A stretch of DNA of 8,864 nucleotides, taken from contig JAJYOS010000214.1 of assembly GCA_021796055.1 (NCBI GenBank), positions 1 through 8,864 of the forward strand. Direction: 5' to 3'. This document shows positions 7,003 through 8,864 of the stretch, piece by piece; positions within the stretch are counted from its first letter, which is position 1; each line of letters begins with the position of its first letter. The translations under genes and the position numbers were made by a program. Under the pieces are notes generated by a model. That model searched no databases. It worked only from the letters and a program-made list of their open reading frames with translations, and was not told the DNA's origin. Source of the DNA: Bacteroidota bacterium (lineage in GTDB: Bacteria; Bacteroidota; Kryptoniia; Kryptoniales; JAKASW01).

Positions 7003-7548
7003 TTACTCGAAGACCTGATTCGCCTTCAGCTCCATGCCGCTGAAATACGGTGAGAGAATCCTGTTTTCTCCAACGAATTTACCGACCTGCTTGAATCCGC
7101 CGGATTCCAGATGGTAAACCTCAATTGATTTGGCATTCGGGTCAACTATCCAGTACTCCTTTACGCCTTCCCTTGCATAAAGCCTATACTTGAAATCCCT
7201 GTCGCGGGATTCGGTCGACTCAGAGATGATCTCCGCGATGAAATCGGGCGCGCCGTTCGCCTTGTCCTTGTCCATGATATCCCGGCGAGCATCCGAAACG
7301 AAGAGGATATCCGGTTCGACAACCGTAGTGTCGCTGAAATAAACGTCCCGCGGCGCAAAGAGCACCTTCCCGAAATTTTGGCCTTCTGCGTACTCGATCA
7401 TAATCCTGACAAGGTTCTTAATCACTCTCTGGTGTTCAAGACTGGGGGCAGGGCTTAAGATTAGTTCTCCGCCGAATATTTCATACCGATTGCGGTCGTC
7501 AGGTGCGGAGAGCAAATCTTTATATGTGAACTTCACCTCAACATTCAT
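7003..7548 (-). CDS. Uma2 family (DUF820) PD-(D/E)XK nuclease-like protein
   Basis: The 181-residue protein has the full Uma2 layout: FTYKDLLSAPDD (7-18), YEIFGGELILSPAPSLEHQR (22-41), VVEPDILFVSD (76-86), PDFIAEIISEST (101-112), DRDFKYRLYAREGVKEYWIV (116-135) then DP. The restriction-enzyme-like catalytic set is present as D80, E106 and K120, so the fold appears able to act as a metal-dependent nuclease, though the function of these widespread stand-alone proteins is unsettled. The start at 7548 is fixed by AGGAGTG about 4 bases upstream, with a promoter at 7573-7602. It converges on the DUF2723 gene and lies 138 bases downstream of rtcB on the same strand. No partner methylase, antitoxin or other defence gene is visible, so a defence role is not supported here. 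Confidence 0.92.
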   Translation of the reverse strand: MNVEVKFTYKDLLSAPDDRNRYEIFGGELILSPAPSLEHQRVIKNLVRIMIEYAEGQNFGKVLFAPRDVYFSDTTVVEPDILFVSDARRDIMDKDKANGAPDFIAEIISESTESRDRDFKYRLYAREGVKEYWIVDPNAKSIEVYHLESGGFKQVGKFVGENRILSPYFSGMELKANQVFE

Positions 7549-7572
7549 CGTTCACTCCTGATTTCACTCTGA

Positions 7573-7602
7573 AGGATAGCGGCATATCCTCCGCAAAGTC
7601 AA
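7573..7602 (-). promoter_or_regulatory. Promoter of the Uma2 gene with inverted repeat over the -10 box
   Basis: On the minus strand TTGACT (7602-7597), an 18-base spacer and TATCCT (7578-7573) form a plausible sigma70-type promoter about 25 bases upstream of the ATG. The -10 hexamer is one arm of a perfect inverted repeat, AGGATA (7573-7578), six bases, TATCCT (7585-7590), which could be an operator. It suggests that the gene is transcribed apart from rtcB. Confidence 0.5.
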
Positions 7603-7686
7603 GCGCTGGCGGTAGGTCGACGTAAACTGTGGAACGGAGAAAGGGCTGCGGCATACAGGAGATCTGCAACCTGCGAATTCGCCGAC

Positions 7687-8864
7687 TCAACCTTTGACAA
7701 CAGCCAGCGGCTCCAGTTTCACAATCGGCTCGACAAGGTCTTCCTGCTCTCTCATTACCACGTCGATGTCCTTATACGCGCCGCTTGCTTCGTCGAGATC
7801 CCCAACTCCGCGGATAGCATGAAGTATCCCGCGCTCTTCCAGCTTGCGCAGCTCTTCACGGAGATTCAATGACCTTCTCGCCTCGTTCCGTCCCATTTTT
7901 CTTCCGGCACCATGACTGCAGCTCATGAACGATTCCGGATTACCCTTCCCTCTCACGATATAACTCGGCGTTCCCTGTGAACCCGGTATGATACCGATTT
8001 CCCCCTCGTATGCGGACGTTGCCCCTTTCCTATGCACCCAGACATCTCTTCCGAAATGGTGCTCGAGCCGGGCGTAGTTGTGGGCGATATTTATCATGTC
8101 GTCAAACGAGGCAGATCCTGAAGTGCAGTCGTGAACAATCCCTCTTATCCTGTCCATCATCAGCTTTCGGTTTGCGAATGCAAACTCTATGCAATACTGC
8201 ATCTCGCGCCTGTATGAATCACCTGCTTCTGCATCGACGGGCAGGTAAGCCAGCTGCCATCCCTTCGGAATCGCCGGATACTGCTTCTCGGAAAATGCAA
8301 CCGCAAGTTTGTTGTAAAACTCGGCGTTCTTCAAGCCGATGTTGCGGCTCCCCGAGTGGATCATTATCCAGATAAGGCCATCATCCCCTTTTTGAATCTC
8401 GATGAAATGATTGCCTCCTCCCAGCGTGCCGATCTGCGTAAGAGCGGATTCATATTCCTGCTCCACGATACGGCTATTGCCCTTCAACTCCGGCATCAGT
8501 GTCTTGTCCTGCGGTTCCTTGTGATGTGCAAAGCCGACCGGGATGGCCCGCCTGATCTCCGACATTATTTCCTTCAGAGTCTCGGGCCGGATTTCAGTCA
8601 GCGAAGTCCTGACGGCGCACATTCCGCAGCCTATGTCGACACCGACGGCATTGGGGATTATGACATCTTCAGTCGCGATCACGCCGCCTATCGGCATCCC
8701 ATAGCCCTGGTGCGTATCGGGCATCAGGCACACCTGTTTGAACGCGAACGGGAAGCGAGCAAGGTGCCTCGCCTGTTCAAGCGCCCCCTCCCCGGGTTCG
8801 TTGCACCAGCTCTTGATAAGAAGGGAATTTTCTTCGCGTATCGTTTCTTGAAGAAGATGTACGG
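7687..8864 (-). CDS. rtcB: RNA-splicing ligase RtcB (5' end beyond window)
   Basis: RtcB joins RNA 2',3'-cyclic phosphate or 3'-phosphate ends to 5'-OH ends using GTP and Mn2+, in RNA repair and tRNA splicing. The frame stays open to the window edge; 391 residues are visible, beginning VHLLQETIREENSLLIKSW, so only a short N-terminal piece is missing compared with the 408-residue E. coli enzyme. A GTG at 8733 is in frame but is internal, because homologous sequence (EGALEQARHLARFPFAFKQ) continues upstream of it. Key motifs are present: LMPDTHQGYGMPIGG, AVGVDIGCGMCAV (metal-binding Asp and Cys, visible residues 76 and 79), GTLGGGNHFIEI, MIHSGSRNIG, and SCSHGAGRKMGR, whose histidine (codon 7914-7912) corresponds to the guanylylated His337 of E. 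coli. The C-terminus ends AVVKG as in the E. coli-type branch. No rtcA, rtcR or archease gene is visible downstream; anything upstream lies outside the window. Confidence 0.96.
   Translation of the reverse strand, partial: VHLLQETIREENSLLIKSWCNEPGEGALEQARHLARFPFAFKQVCLMPDTHQGYGMPIGGVIATEDVIIPNAVGVDIGCGMCAVRTSLTEIRPETLKEIMSEIRRAIPVGFAHHKEPQDKTLMPELKGNSRIVEQEYESALTQIGTLGGGNHFIEIQKGDDGLIWIMIHSGSRNIGLKNAEFYNKLAVAFSEKQYPAIPKGWQLAYLPVDAEAGDSYRREMQYCIEFAFANRKLMMDRIRGIVHDCTSGSASFDDMINIAHNYARLEHHFGRDVWVHRKGATSAYEGEIGIIPGSQGTPSYIVRGKGNPESFMSCSHGAGRKMGRNEARRSLNLREELRKLEERGILHAIRGVGDLDEASGAYKDIDVVMREQEDLVEPIVKLEPLAVVKG

Noticed and set aside
8010..8375. 121-codon plus-strand frame
   Set aside because: Antisense to rtcB, whose catalytic motifs are clear in this interval.
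7003..8864. Uma2 nuclease plus RtcB RNA ligase as a defence or RNA-repair system
   Set aside because: The genes are 138 bases apart, Uma2 has its own promoter, and both families are common as stand-alone genes; adjacency alone is not enough.

Overview
The window looks like a chromosomal segment from a member of the FCB group, most likely an Ignavibacteria/Bacteroidota-type bacterium with roughly 50% GC. The main pointers are a secreted protein ending in a type IX secretion (T9SS) type A sorting domain with the 'QNYPNPFNPTTTI' signature, and a large DUF2723 membrane protein, a family concentrated in these phyla. There is no rRNA, tRNA, CRISPR array or intact mobile element.

Layout: 1-625 holds no gene I can support. 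626-1924 (+) is an exported seven-bladed beta-propeller protein with a T9SS C-terminal domain. A GC-rich stretch with two hairpins (2003-2067) separates it from a convergent minus-strand operon read from 3420 down to 2095. That operon consists of a MarR-type repressor, a broken NAD(P)H-dependent FMN reductase gene and a YceI-family protein. The middle gene is easily missed because no long ORF remains. Its N-terminus (GISGSLRRESYNT) and C-terminus (AIFQFLNMTPVNKPEVL) lie in different frames and abut directly, so most of the flavodoxin-like core has been deleted. A good sigma70-type promoter with MarR-operator-like inverted repeats precedes marR.

A divergent promoter (3501-3529) faces a small exported protein gene (3545 onward) that seems to lose its frame near 3888 and is probably decayed. 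4174-6933 (+) encodes the 919-residue DUF2723 protein, a GT-C-fold, glycosyltransferase-like membrane protein. The right end carries two minus-strand genes: a Uma2-family PD-(D/E)XK nuclease-like protein with its own promoter, and an RNA-splicing ligase RtcB whose first codons lie beyond the window edge.

Functional reading: the marR-reductase-yceI set resembles redox- or quinone-stress operons, here with the enzyme lost. The T9SS cargo and the DUF2723 protein may both belong to cell-surface protein export and glycosylation, but that link is inference. I did not find a clearly new multi-gene system. The most informative observation is the deleted reductase inside an otherwise intact regulator/YceI operon.
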